From Psococerastis gibbosa (Eukaryota > Arthropoda > Insecta > Psocodea > Psocidae), in NCBI GenBank assembly GCA_963971405.1, contig OZ020485.1, positions 43,397,469-43,461,468 of the forward strand: a stretch of 64,000 nt of DNA. Direction: 5' to 3'. The translations under genes and the position numbers were made by a program. Numbering within the stretch: position 1 is the first letter of the stretch; every line of letters starts with the position of its first letter. Of this stretch, positions 44,091-55,342 are shown one piece after another. Below the pieces are notes generated by a model. It was not told the DNA's origin, did not search any database, and saw only the letters and a program-made list of their open reading frames with translations.

Positions 44091-44798
44091 TGAATATTTT
44101 ACTCTGTGCCACTTCAGCGGGAAGGGGATCAAAAATTGAAACAAAGATGAGCCTGCCTCGCAACCTCATGGCGACCTTGCTAGGTCTCTCACGGGTAAAC
44201 TTCGAAATTAAAGCGAAATATTTGGGTTTTACGTATTTTACAGCATCATGTGCATTTTATTTTGTGCCCTCCTCGGGATCCACCTCTGGGGTGCATAGAT
44301 ATAATTTCGTTTCAATTGGAGAGAATTCATTATAACGTTTGGAATGAACTGAAAACACTGAAGGCTATGCTCTGAAGGGTATATCAACTTACTATACACA
44401 TATTGTACGGTGAAGTGCTAATTATTTCGGGATATCTATGTATTCATCCACTGGAGTAAAAATCCCTCAATAAATCAAACAGTTTTTATTGATGCATATT
44501 TTAATTTAGGGGTACTTCGTACGTAAAAAAGAAATTTGAGGAAAACATGGATTTTGTTATTGAAAATCAAAAAGTTTCACCTTCAAAAGGGTAGAATACA
44601 ATTTCCTGCTTTTTAGCTACTGACACCAGCTGCCTTCTTTGATACGATAACCAAATTTTAGCCTGCATTCTGATTAGAAATTTTACATGTTATTCAAAAA
44701 TAATTTTGAAGGGGGAAAGCAATATATAATGGAAGGGTCGGCTACAACTCTATTTTGATTAGGCCATGCGTTTCAGCACGTACCTGTGTAATCTTCTG
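44091..44798. other. Unassigned sequence
   Basis: No gene seen beyond the run-on of the preceding fragment's frame to 44335. Confidence 0.4.
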
Positions 44799-44935
44799 CT
44801 TTTAATGTCTCTTTTATCGAATATTGGCAACCAGTATGGCAATTTGGACCTTTGAGACTGCTGCTCTGTAAAGGGAAGTCGTGCACTTACCAAACCACTG
44901 CCTCAGGTTTTTCAAGATGTTCTTCTTCCGCAGTG
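44799..44935 (-). pseudogene. Non-LTR RT extreme 3' fragment
   Basis: Minus strand resembles ILKNLRQWFGK and a degenerate SKVQIAI end. The plus-strand motif CTTTTAATGTCTCTTTTATC is the shared 3' boundary with 13205, 33566 and 47340. Confidence 0.55.
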
Positions 44936-44954
44936 AGCCGCCCTCTGGGTTAAT

Positions 44955-45115
44955 TGCAACTTCTGTGGCAAGGTGGCAGAGTGCTTGTACTCGTGAAAAT
45001 CTCTACGTGCCTTGTGGTCGGAGACGTGCCGTAACTCGACACAAGTACCTATTAGGTTACTTAGTGACGCGGTTGAAGAGGTTAATCGGATTCATTCATT
45101 TAAATTGATTGCACG
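44955..45115 (-). repeat. Repeat family L, inverted copy
   Basis: On the minus strand GTGTCGAGTTACGGCACGTC and TCCGACCACAAGGC align with 1100-1225. Confidence 0.45.
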
Positions 45116-45130
45116 CGATTAACCTTTTTT

Positions 45131-45178
45131 AAAAGAAGAAGAGGAAGGAGTAGAAGATGAAGAAGAAGAAAAAAAGAA
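45131..45178. repeat. GAA-rich microsatellite
   Basis: Imperfect AAGAAG/GAAGAA run, next to the 3' end of the following minus-strand RT fragment and possibly its tail. Confidence 0.6.
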
Positions 45179-45179
45179 T

Positions 45180-45650
45180 TATAAGAGCCGAAAGGCCCAA
45201 AATTCGCACATATGGAAAATAAAGACAATTTCCTTTCTTACTTTCCGCCCTTCTATCTTCGCTTGGATTATTACCTGTGAAAGGCGATACTTTTCGCTCC
45301 TCATCACATGGCCGAAATATGATAACTTAGTTCCGTTTCTTAGTCTATCCGTCAACAACAACTCTGTTTCTGTATCTATTCGCCCCAGGACCTCAGCATT
45401 AGGGACACGATTCCTTCAGGATATGCGCAGTATTTGTCTGTATACCCACATTTTAAATACACTGATTCTGTTCTCCATAGCTTGTGTCAAAGTCCATCCC
45501 TTCATACCATATAGAAAGATTGGGAACGCATTACATATCACCATTCGCCATCTTAAGTCCAACAGCAGATTCTGACACCAAAGTAGGTACTTTCTGCATT
45601 TTGAGATTTCGAGATTGTACCTGTGTAGTGAGAAATAGGTATTCAGCTAG
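45180..45650 (-). pseudogene. Non-LTR RT C-terminal fragment, better preserved
   Basis: On the minus strand, FLYGMKGWTLTQAMENRIS and FKMWVYRQILRIS are followed by a stop, RNRVPNAEVLGRI, LSYFGHVMRSEKYRL and VIIQAKIEGRKVRKE. This order is standard for the post-polymerase part of arthropod non-LTR elements. The end is truncated near 45180. Confidence 0.75.
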
Positions 45651-45764
45651 CTGTATAACTGTAGCTAGGTAATTGAATCGTTAATTGCTATTGGACATAT
45701 CTGTTTCATATTTAAGAAATTTTAAAATGATGTTATTAGCATATTCATGTTCTTTTTTTTTTTA

Positions 45765-46990
45765 AAGACAAACTACGTCCAGCACAATAAAATTTGAAAC
45801 TCTCATTTCAATAATGAAAAGTCGAAAATCAAGTGGTTGGGTCCGTGATGAGGCAATAAAACAGGGAGCCAAGGGTTCCATGCGGTAACTCTCCACGTTG
45901 GATTGATTATTTATTAAAATGATGAAATACCACGAAGTCACGAGTAATTTAATTTTTTTCTACAACAAACTACGTCCAGCACCGTCCATAAATAATAATA
46001 AAATTTGAAACTCTCATTTTAATAATGAAAAGTCGAAAATGAAGTGATTATAGGAACGTGATGAGGCAATAAAATAGGGAGCTAAGGGTTCCATGCGGTA
46101 ACTCTCCACGTTGGATTGTTGGATTGATTATTTATTAAAATGATGAAATACCACGAAGTCACGAGTAATTTAATTTTTTTCTACAACAAACTACGTCCAG
46201 CACCGTCCATAAGTAATAATAAAATTTGAAACTCTCATTTTAATACTGTAAAATCGAAAATGAAGTGGTTATAGGAACGTGATGAGGCAATAAAATAGGG
46301 AGCTAAGGGTTCCATGCGGTAACTCTCCACGTTGGATTAGTTATTTATTAAAATTAAAGACCAAGAAGTAACGAGTAATTTAATTTTTTATACAACAAAC
46401 TAAGTCCAGCACCATCTATAAATAATAATAACATTTGAAACTCTCATTTTAATAATGAAAAATCGAAAATGAAGTGGTTAGGAACGTGATGAGGCAATAA
46501 AATAAGAAGTTAAGGGTTCCATTCGGTAACTCTCTCTCCACGTTGGATTACTTATTTATTAAAATGAAATACCATGAAGTCACGAGTAGTTTAATTTTTT
46601 CTACAACAAACTACGTCCAGCACCGCCTATTATGACGGCTATTCCACATATCAATATTCCGTCATTTTGCATTAATAATAAGATAAGTATATGGTAATAT
46701 TATAACTTAATGAATAATAGATAAGTTAAGTATCTACATAATAGTCACCTTAAAACAAAATCTCATCAATTATTGATGCACAAACGACGGAATATAGACA
46801 AGTGGAATAGCCACCTAACAAAAATAAAATTTGAAAATAAATAATGAGAAATCGAAAATGAAGTGGTTGGGAACGTCATGAGGCAATAAAATATGGAGCT
46901 AAGAGTTCCATGCGGTAACTCTCCGCGTTGGATTAATTATTTATTTAAATGAAATACCACGAAGTCACGAGTTGTTTAAATTTTTCTATC
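45765..46990. repeat. Tandem array of repeat G, about five ~210-bp monomers
   Basis: The CACGTTGGATT landmark lies at about 45894, 46107, 46328, 46539 and 46924, giving spacings of 213, 221, 211 and 385. Removing the 182-bp MITE at 46634-46815 brings the last to about 203. Monomers share CCACGAAGTCACGAGTAATT, CAACAAACTACGTCCAGCAC, TTTGAAACTCTCATTTTAAT and CGTGATGAGGCAATAAAATA. Confidence 0.85.
46634..46815. mobile_element. Palindromic MITE family B, copy 1
   Basis: GACGGCTATTCCACATATCA at the left mirrors CAAGTGGAATAGCCACC at the right. Flanked by TAT and TAA. Same family as 63672-63849. Inserted into the tandem array. Confidence 0.75.
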
Positions 46991-47338
46991 ATATTTTATT
47001 GTGTATTGTTTATTCCTGAGAGAAGCTGGCAAGCAGCTGTTTTCTCACCTTTCACCTCCACTCCCACATAAGAAAAAGAGGAAAGCTTCCAAGGAAACGT
47101 CCCTGAGAGAAACCATTTATTATATATTTATTCGCACCACTTACTTATATTTATAGCCAACTCTGACCCTTCCCATGTTCTAACCCCCAACATCTTCATT
47201 ATAAGACGTTTCCTCTAGACCTCTCGGGGCCGTTCTTTTGGGGCACATGATAAAATAGGTTAGATTTTTTCTATTCGGCTACTAATAGTCCATGTCTTAA
47301 ATCAAACAGTAGTTTATAATCTACATTATTTAATTCTT
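46991..47338. other. Unassigned sequence
   Basis: No gene seen. Confidence 0.4.
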
Positions 47339-47339
47339 T

Positions 47340-47640
47340 AAATGCCTGTTCTATCGAAGATTGGCGATCATAATCGGACCTTGGAGATTTCCGATCTTAA
47401 AAAGAATGTAGTGCTCTTGCCGCAACACTGATTCAGGTTCTTCAACCAGGAGGTTCTTCCTCGCAAACGCTGGAAGAATGAGTTGGAAACTGGTCTTCGC
47501 GAGTTGGGAGTCCGTAGATGGTGGAGCGTTGTACACAACCGAGATGACTGGAGGAGTGTTGACGAGCAGGCCAAAGCTTATCAAGGGCTGTACAACCAGA
47601 AGAAGAAAGAAGAAGAAGAAGAAGCAGAAGAAAAAAATTT
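47340..47640. pseudogene. Two opposed non-LTR 3' fragments joined near 47462
   Basis: 47340-47462 on the minus strand reads GRTSWLKNLNQCCGKSTTFF and LRSEISKV, the terminus of the GRRxSWLKNL family. 47463-47640 on the plus strand reads LRELGVRRWWSVVHNRDDWR, then SVDEQAKAYQGL, and runs into a GAA repeat; this is the end of the other family, also seen at 540-1072. The joint looks like a chimera or a nested truncated insertion. Confidence 0.65.
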
Positions 47641-47759
47641 TCTTCTTAGGAAATAATCGCCATATTAGGCTGACAGAGCGAAAAGCTTTAATATTATGTT
47701 CTGAAATAGGTCTTGTGCTATGAAACAAAATTCTGCAAAATAAAATAAAATAAAAGTTA

Positions 47760-47967
47760 ATATATGGACTCCAACTTTCATCCAAAAGGTTGTTGGGTCG
47801 AGTCCCACTCTTGCTACATTTTCTGACCATGGTTGGGGGGGGGGGGAATGTCCAAGTCTTTCTACTCGTAGTTGAGTGTAAGAGGGGGCTTTCCAGCCCT
47901 AACCCCGCTAGCTTGGCTTAGTAATAAAACAAAAAGTCGATATTTATTTATTTATTTATTTTCAATA
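47760..47967 (+). repeat. SINE family F, copy
   Basis: Head with GGTTGTTGGGTCGAGTCCC, body with a G tract at about 47834-47846, tail TTTATTTATTTATTT. Confidence 0.77.
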
Positions 47968-47983
47968 TCACTTTCCATTGTGA

Positions 47984-48203
47984 GGACAGCATGCAGAGTA
48001 GTGGTATGGACTCTTTCACTTGAAAGGTAGTTGGTTCGAGTCCCACACTTGCTACATTTACTGGCCATGGTTCGGGGGGCATGTAAACCAGGCGGTCCCG
48101 GGTCTTCCTAGTGGAGTGTAAAAGAGGGCTTTATAGGCCTAACTCCGCCAGGTAGGCTTAGTAATATAACAAAACGTCATTATTTATATTTATAGATATT
48201 TAT
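47984..48203 (+). repeat. SINE family F, copy, tandem to the previous one
   Basis: B box GGTTCGAGTCCC at about 48027-48038, body GGTCCCGGGTCTTCCTAG, tail ATTTATATTTATAGATATTT. Confidence 0.78.
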
Positions 48204-48204
48204 T

Positions 48205-48330
48205 TATTGTAAAATTATCTTGTTTACATATTTCATCGCAAGTTGGGATTAAAAATAATTGCTATTGTAGGCCCACCAGCGGCGGGTTGGCTTAATAGTA
48301 GAACAAGAAGTAATTATTTATTTATGCTAA
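48205..48330. repeat. Family D fragment followed by a SINE F tail fragment
   Basis: AAAATTATCTTGTTTACATA and GATTAAAAATAATTGC match half of family D. From about 48290, GGGTTGGCTTAATAGTAGAA and a TTATTTATTTATG tail match the SINE 3' end. Confidence 0.5.
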
Positions 48331-48682
48331 GAGAATGTTTAATGAAAATCAATATACGTACAATATAAATGATCTGGAAGGTAAATGTGAACCCATGTCA
48401 AGTAGGTATAGGCTTCAGCCGGGACAATTTTTCATATAGAATGAATGTATCTCTTCTTTTTGGAAAGAAAGAGGGGAAACTTAATCGGAAAAACATTATT
48501 CATTCTTTTTGGTGCCATCAATTTCCGATTTTCTTCCCTAGCACCTGTAGCGCAGGCTAGCTAAAACGCAGATATTCTTATATACGGTAAAAACCGATAC
48601 AATTTATTTTGAATACTTTTCCTTTTTATTGGGCAAGTAGGTATTTTACTTACTAAAGGGGTTAACTTTCATATGCAGTGCC

Positions 48683-48970
48683 CAGAGGCGTAAAGTTATA
48701 GAATGATGGCGGGGAACATCTAAGTCGACGTAGTCGAAGTCAAAGTATGACGTCATCAGGCAGGATAACGCATTTTAATAGTAGTAAAGTATAGATGTAG
48801 ATTTTACAAAGCCAAAAAAAAGGAATGCTTATATTGATATTGCTATGAAGAGGCCCGGGGTCTCCATGAACCACGTCTTACAATGCTCGAGGCTGGGGGG
48901 CAAAGCCCCCCCCCCCCCAAAAGGAGCTGGGGGCAAGATGGACTGTGTTCCCCCCAACTTTACGCCCCTC
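48683..48970. mobile_element. hAT-type MITE, 288 bp
   Basis: CAGAGGCGTAAAGTT at the left mirrors AACTTTACGCCCCTC at the right. The 8-bp flanks GCAGTGCC (48675-48682, 48971-48978) are identical. A long C tract lies near 48906-48918. Confidence 0.8.
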
Positions 48971-48979
48971 GCAGTGCCT

Positions 48980-49600
48980 ACTCTATGTAGCCTCTCGGCT
49001 TGTATCTGTACTTCGTTAAAATTATCATGCTTCCACCAGTTACACTACGCCAATTGTAAGCTTGCCACAGCTTGTTCATTATAGCTATAATTAATTATTA
49101 ACTAAATTATTAACTAATAACTACTAACTAACTAATAACTGCATTAATTAATAATCATAAACTAACCCTACTAACCTACTAATAAATATTGACGAAAACA
49201 AAAATTGTAATATTTTATATTGAATGAAATCATGTATCATGTATTGTACTGTATCGTCATATTGTCTCTGTGAAAAACCACGCACGGTCATGCTGCCTGT
49301 GGTAAAAGCCAATTTAACTTGTACAAATATTTTTGAGACAAATAAATAAATTGATTGATTGATTTAAAAAATTTGTTTTAAAGGATAATACCTGATTATA
49401 CAAGCTAGCTTCCAGCCAACGCAGGTTGACATCGAGAACGCATGCCAATGGATTGCCAATGGTCCAAAATTCTTACGGAAACAATATAAATAATTCGCCA
49501 AATCCATGGGGTCGTTGGCATTGGACAAGGGACCAATAAATAGATTGAGGTTCATAAAAACGTCCGTCAGGACTTTATTATTGTAATTAATATTATTACC
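48980..49600. other. Unassigned AT-rich sequence
   Basis: Contains imperfect ACTAACTAATAA repeats near 49098-49190; no gene. Confidence 0.45.
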
Positions 49601-49603
49601 CAT

Positions 49604-49829
49604 TGTCAGGACATGTAGATTAGTGGTAAGGACTCTGACTTTCACTCGAAAGGTTGTTGGTTCGAGTCCCACACTTCCTACATTTTCTGGCCATACTTCG
49701 GAGGGCATGTAAAGCAAGTGGTCCCGGGTCTTCCTAGTTGAGTGTAAGAGAGGGCTTTATAGCCCTAACTCCGCTAGGTTGGCTTAGTAATAGAAACAAT
49801 GAAAAGTCATTATTTATTTATTTATTTAC
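49604..49829 (+). repeat. SINE family F, best-preserved copy
   Basis: Full element: head GTCAGGACATGTAGATTAGTG, B box GGTTCGAGTCC at about 49658-49668, body TTCTGGCCATACTTCGGAGG and CTTTATAGCCCTAACTCCGC, tail TTATTTATTTATTTATTT. A tRNA-derived head with an internal polymerase III promoter and a body without coding capacity defines a SINE. It presumably uses a partner LINE's machinery. Confidence 0.85.
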
Positions 49830-50227
49830 ACTTATTTCCATATGGATCTCATTCATTTGCCCGGGGGGCTAGAGTGCGGTACTCTATAATGGTTTATTAT
49901 ATTAAATTATTAATTAAAATTATATTTTGCAGTGCCACTGCTCAAAGATCACGCGATAAGCGGAAGCTTAAGCGTGATAATTTCAACCGTATTCAAAAAT
50001 ATATATAGCTTATATTATACATTTATGTAGCCTTAGTAGTTTTGTGATTTTTTCAAAAATTAATCAAAATTATATACATTACGGTATGATAAACAAGATG
50101 GAAACTGTAAAATTATTTATAAACAACAGAAATGTAAAGGACTCTATTTATAAGAAAGAACCGCACCCAATGAGTTAGTCAAAAAGCCACGACTCGCGAG
50201 TCCCACATTGCCGACTCCTGTCCTAAG

Positions 50228-50460
50228 CCTAATTTTACTTTATTCAACAACTCCTGTCGTGAACTATTATTGAAAACGACAAGACTGTGGAACCTACTAC
50301 CTACTGAGATTGGGGCGGCTGGATCACACAATCAGTTTAAAAATAAAATAAAATCATATATTTTCGATAACACCTAGGCCTAGACCCTGTTACCTGGCCT
50401 CGTAGCAGTACAAACAATGGACCCCCTCCTATATCCCCTCCTTTTTTACCTTCTTTCCCC
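50228..50460 (+). pseudogene. Non-LTR retrotransposon 3' fragment
   Basis: The plus-strand frame reads RELLLKTTRLWNLLPTEIG, then SHNQFKNKIKSYIF and a stop near 50376. This resembles the last ~40 residues of CR1/jockey-like polymerases (R..LWN.LP....), with a short 3' UTR after it. Confidence 0.6.
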
Positions 50461-50555
50461 CTTTATATATTCCATATACGATAATTTAAGTTATATTTTA
50501 CTATGTATACTGTTATTAAGTTATGGTTAACATGAAAAAACGACTTTATAGTGTT

Positions 50556-50782
50556 ACTGTCAAGACATGTAGCGGTACGGACTCCGACTTTCACCCGAAA
50601 GGTTGTTGGTTCGAGTCCCACACTGGCTACATTTTCTGGCCATGCTTCGGAGGGCATTTAAAGCAGGCGGTCCCGGCCTACCTAGTTGAGTGTAAGAGAG
50701 GGCTTTATAGCCCTAACTCCGCTAGGTTGACTTAGTAATAGAAACTATAAAAAGTCCTTATTTATTTATTTATGTATTTATT
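50556..50782 (+). repeat. SINE family F, copy
   Basis: Complete head (GGTTCGAGTCCC at about 50608-50619), body and TTATTTATTTATTTATG tail. Confidence 0.8.
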
Positions 50783-50789
50783 GTTCGCC

Positions 50790-52135
50790 ATTTGTATTGC
50801 AATAAAGTCGTTTATTCATTCATTCAAAAAAAAAAAACTGTATCTGTCCCGCATGCCATGTGAGTTATAAATGAACCGGATATCTTGACATTTATTTTCC
50901 AATCCAGTTTTATACGTCGTTAATCACTAATAGTATCTTCCTCTTTCGGCCCCCCTTACAATGATCCTAAAAAAAAAAAAAAAAAAAAACGCTGCAGATT
51001 TATCATTCGCATTGAATAAAAGGTTGACAGCCGAGATTTCATGAATTTCCGCCATATTTGATACGTTTTTAATATTCACGTATTCACAACTGGCTTTCTC
51101 ATCTTTCAGTTACCTACAATCTTGCCTTTTTTGTTCTTCCTGACATGAGACGCTATGGAAAAAGCGATCTCAAATTTTTAAGTACTATTTTTTTTCAGCA
51201 AAACTCCACAGTTATTGAGGTAGATATGTCGCTCCTTGATTTACCAACTGTTTTAACTGCAAAAAAAATATTTTTTTTATTACATCCAAAAATTTCATTC
51301 CCCCCCCCCCTTTTTTGCGTTCAATCGCTGTATCTGCAAGCCTGTAACAAAATTGAAAATTTCTTGGCTGCAGTATAGAAGATACATAAATTAAAACCAC
51401 CGGAAAAAATTTTAAACGCTCTCCTGAAAAGTTAGCATTTCCCAGTTAGAACAGTTGGCTAATCAAGAAGTGATGTATTGTCTTTGGGTCTTAGCTAAGC
51501 CTGGTGACAAACATGTCTTATAATTCTGTTTTGTCTTTAGGGCGGATTCTTACATGCTCCCTATAAAGTTTTATATAGAAAAGCCTACTTTATGTGCGTA
51601 TTAGCCGATTTAATATTATTATTCTCCCCTCCAATTGTCTGTTAATGCGCTTTTGTTCCAACTGATTAATCAAAAACGTTGTTATTAGATATGAAGTTCA
51701 CCTTTTCACTCTATTGATTTTATAATCAGCTTTATTATTAGAGCATGACTGGCACCTGCGATTATGTGAAAATTTATAAAAGTTCTCGGTGAAGGCTACT
51801 ATAAATAATGACTGTATCTCACCTCAAAACTTTAATTCATATTTATAATGTGATAATATATTACCTATGGTAGGATTTATTCCCTAATAGTTATGGTGCA
51901 ATCACGACAGGTTAGTCGTTAACAAATCTCTTAATGAATTATAGACTCTACTGGGTATAATGGATAATACGTATATAGAAGCCTGATGATTAAAAATGAC
52001 GCTTATTATAGAAATTAAGCTTTCGCAATGGTGAGGTTTTGTGATTCTATTACGAAAATACATTTTAATATAAACATTGCTCTCGAATTAATTACTGAAT
52101 GAGATCTGTTGTTCGTCAAACCAACATTAAATAGT
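50790..52135. other. Unassigned sequence with homopolymer tracts
   Basis: Poly-A at about 50967-50989 and a C run near 51301-51310. No gene or shared repeat recognised. Confidence 0.45.
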
Positions 52136-52136
52136 A

Positions 52137-52999
52137 TAAGAACCGGTTCGAGTTTACTCGAACTTGCTTTCCAATTTGTCAATGAGTAGATAGAGAAAAT
52201 GAGTAATTTCATGGTAAATAATTTTCCTATGGTTACATTTTGGATATCTCGGGGGGTGGGGGGGGGGGGGTTGTCCACCTGACGTCACTGGAGATGAGGT
52301 AAATTCTAGGTAGGTCAGACCAACACATTACCATACAGTAATAATGGCAGGGCACGCAATGCATTTGACCGTGAATTTTTATCATTTTTTCAAAAAACCT
52401 TTTTTCCACACAAAACTAAATAGTTTTTTGCGAAAGCAACTTGACCCGTATCGTTACTGAATTTAACACCCAAAACATACCTGAAGGTGAAAATCATCGA
52501 TCGAAAGGTTTCGCAGAAAAATTATTTTTTAGTCATTTTTCATTAAAATTAAGTTTTCTCTATTTTTTTACCCCCAGAAGCAAACTATCAAGGGGCAAGT
52601 GACCCCCGCATTTTATTGACATTAATTACAGCTAGAATATATGTGAATTTAAAAGAAATCGTTGGAGCCGTTTTGGAGAAATAATTTTTGTAGACTTTTT
52701 TTTGGAGTTTTTGGAGTATAAAGCCCCCCCCCCCAAATTAAGTTAGTCCAGAATAAAAATAAAATGTCTCGAGGTATGATTTTTGTGAACCTACGTGCTA
52801 AATTTCATTAAAATCGACCGAGTAGTTTGACCGGAATTCGATGAACAGACAGACAGACAGACAGACAGAGCGACAGACAGACATTTCGTAAAAACCACTT
52901 TTTTGGGTTCCTGGGACCACAAAACGTGAAATCTCGGATTCGAAAATTTCTACCATCACAAAGCTTTCCTTATACTACGGATAAATTGGAAAACAATAA
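52137..52999 (+). mobile_element. Family E element, full-length
   Basis: Begins AACCGGTTCGAGTTTACTCG, ends ACTACGGATAAATTGGAAAA. G tract near 52251-52271, GACA repeats at about 52845-52880. Not coding. Confidence 0.75.
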
Positions 53000-53400
53000 C
53001 TGTATCATCGGTGTGAAAGTCACTATAAGGAATACGACCGTGATTCATGTGATCATAACCGATACTTTTCAAGCGACGGATCTGAGACAGGCTTTGGTCT
53101 TAGACCTGGCCTTAGACTAGACTGGTGTCGGTGGAGCAATGGCAAAGTGCCCTATGCATTTAACATGGTGAAATTGACTCAAGCATTTCAACAGGTGTTT
53201 AAGGGGCTACTCTGGCATGTGTCCAAATGCCAACCACTACCCAGTCTTCCACCCCCCCCCCCTCCTCCTAACCCCTAACCCAGCGTAGCCCATGTAACAT
53301 ATTATAACTAATTAATGTAATTCATCTCTGCCAGTGCTTTATCTTCTTGTATAATTTTTTAGTTTCATACCAAGCTTCAAATATTTTATATTTGTTTCAG
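53000..53400. other. 3' end of the inferred first intron
   Basis: No repeat recognised apart from a C tract near 53252-53264. The final bases form a pyrimidine-leaning acceptor ending TTTGTTTCAG, directly before the Ig exon. Confidence 0.6.
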
Positions 53401-53507
53401 TTTTGACGGATGGGCCACGATTTCTGGAACCCATTCCTAACGTAACTGTTGCATTAGGAAGAGATGCTTCACTTCCATGTGTTGTGGATAACCTCGGCAC
53501 TTATAAG
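53401..53507 (+). CDS. Exon encoding the first half of an Ig domain (DIP/lachesin-like)
   Basis: Flanked by acceptor TTTGTTTCAG and donor AAG|GTTAGA. The reading frame starts with the last two bases of a split codon (phase 1 entry) and leaves in phase 0, giving 35 full codons. The peptide contains GPRFLEPIPNVTVALGRDAS and then LPCVVDNLGTYK: the A/A' strands, a B-strand Cys at position 26 and an NVT glycosylation sequon. The P-NVTV--GR-A---C-V--LG-YK pattern is characteristic of the first Ig domain of insect dpr-interacting proteins and lachesin-like proteins, cell-surface recognition molecules of neurons. The family splits this domain before the VAW C-strand, consistent with the donor position. 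The next exon is not visible up to 64000. The member of the family cannot be named from 35 residues. Confidence 0.82.
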
Positions 53508-54320
53508 GTTAGAAACATTCATAAATTTGTCACGTTAAAATGATTAATTACAGTAAAAATTAGTTTGCCATGTTGCGGCTCCTGATATATTATAAAATAT
53601 TTGTATATACTACATAGGTACTTACTACTATACATCTACAATGAGAAATGGCGCCGTTTTGGTGACTTTAGTGCCAGGTACACGGGAACGATTCGATCGA
53701 CAGTGAGGTCATGGAAGCTAAAAGGCTCACAGACAGTTTTTGACATAATGCTCTTGCAAAACGATGTGAAAATACACGAGTTATCTATCTATTTGCTCCC
53801 ATGACAATTTTCTCAACGGGTTCCCACGCTTTAAGCAGTACCACAATTAATAGTCAATAGAATACTTGTAACCTATACGGTACTTACAATAGGTACTATC
53901 ACCAGTGCAGCATCAACAGCGAAAATCTCAGGCTGTGTAAATAGATTGAAAAGATAAGTAATGTTGACCGAAGGTCTAAATTTTCCTAAAGATTCGTATA
54001 TTTGCCGCCGTTGCGTTGCGTAAGGAGAAAAGGGTCCGCCTTAAAGATTTAGCACTTACGTGAAGATCGTTTCGGCAAGGAAAATGTAAATCAGCAGGCT
54101 TTTCTGAGCCCCGCTGCTGCTTCAGCTCATCAAAAGCTATCTGCAATGCGTCTCGCTCTCACCTATCCTACCTGTAGTCTAAAACTATTTGATAAACTTC
54201 TTTACTGTGTATCGGAGCGCGTTTTCCCATTTGATAAATTTCAGAGTTTTTATATCGGAATAATTTTGAATGCCAGTTTACCTGTTAACCATAATTACGA
54301 AGACGAAGTATGATGTTCAT
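53508..54320. other. Start of the following intron, unassigned
   Basis: No continuation of the Ig domain (VAW..., D..Y.C) was found in any frame. Confidence 0.5.
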
Positions 54321-54327
54321 TTGTGAC

Positions 54328-54655
54328 GTCATTTAGTAGATGGCAGCACCAGTTGCAATGATATCAAAGCGTTGATTTTTCCATAAGCCTCCAATCAATA
54401 CTATTTTAAAATTATTTTATTTATGTATTATTTTAAAGTGATATTTTTCTATAAATCATGGAGAATATATATATTAAATTATATGCAGCGAAATAAGGTC
54501 CAGGCATAGTAAAAATATTATTAAAAATATAAAAAGAATTAATTAGATGCTAAGAGCTTAGCTTTCACATGCAAACAGCGGCCATTTTGAATAATATGGA
54601 TATCGGTTTGTCGTCAGCGAACCTAGTGACCAAAACTGTCCCTACAGAACCTCAT
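54328..54655 (+). repeat. Repeat K, copy 2
   Basis: Inverted relative to 26891-27222 with long near-identical stretches (ATCATGGAGAATATATATAT, TAGATGCTAAGAGCTTAGCT, GGATATCGGTTTGTCGTCAG). Confidence 0.65.
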
Positions 54656-55340
54656 TGTGTCCAAATTAAGCTTTCATAATGTTCTTTACAGTGTTTTTTA
54701 GCCTGTAGAGCCTACAGTAGGAATACCTACATCATCATGACGATCACTGTATCGTCTCTTAAAATGGATTACAATACGATGAGATATACATTTTCAATGA
54801 ATGAATGCATGAATGAATTAATATTATATTGAATGACAGTGAAGTAATTTACAAACAAATCAGTCGAAATAAAATCGGAAGAGAACAATTGCTATTAGCT
54901 AGCAATTTCTAGCAATTAGCTAGCAATGTATTAAATGAATTGATCTTCCATTGCAACAAGGTAAGCAGGTTTATATTTAAGAAGACCATATTATCAAAGG
55001 TAACCACTAAATACTGCAGCGGATTCAATTTACGGACCAAGAACATGGGACTCTATGTCCTTAATTTGAGTTTATTGTCTTTTTGCTATCCGATGCGTTG
55101 TCTTGGTATAATTCACCTTAGATTCACTGCAAGGCAAAAGCCTGCCGAAGAGATTACCCAGGTATGATGCAAGTTAAGAAAAAATAGACTTTTGTGAAAT
55201 CGTTCCAATCAGTTGCATTTATACTTGACGTAGGTGGGAGATTTTTTCTGGATATTTGTGTGCCCGACATGACAAAACAGTTGAATGTCGTCTGCTTTGC
55301 AGTGAGTTTAAATAATTTCCCTATGAGCTTACTATGCCGT
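54656..55340. other. Unassigned sequence
   Basis: A short TAGCTAGCAAT repeat lies near 54896-54928; no gene seen. Confidence 0.4.
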
Positions 55341-55342
55341 TT

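Noticed and set aside
43844-44335. 163-codon plus-strand ORF as an independent gene
   Set aside because: The first ~75 codons are a degenerate non-LTR retrotransposon C-terminus and the rest is run-on.
45894-46930. CRISPR-like regular spacing at 45.9-46.9 kb
   Set aside because: The repeated units are whole ~210-bp monomers with no short repeat/spacer alternation; this is a eukaryotic tandem repeat.
49913-50008. Exon-like frame after TTTTGCAG near 49932
   Set aside because: About 25 basic codons to a stop, no donor, no family; chance acceptor-like sequence cannot be excluded.
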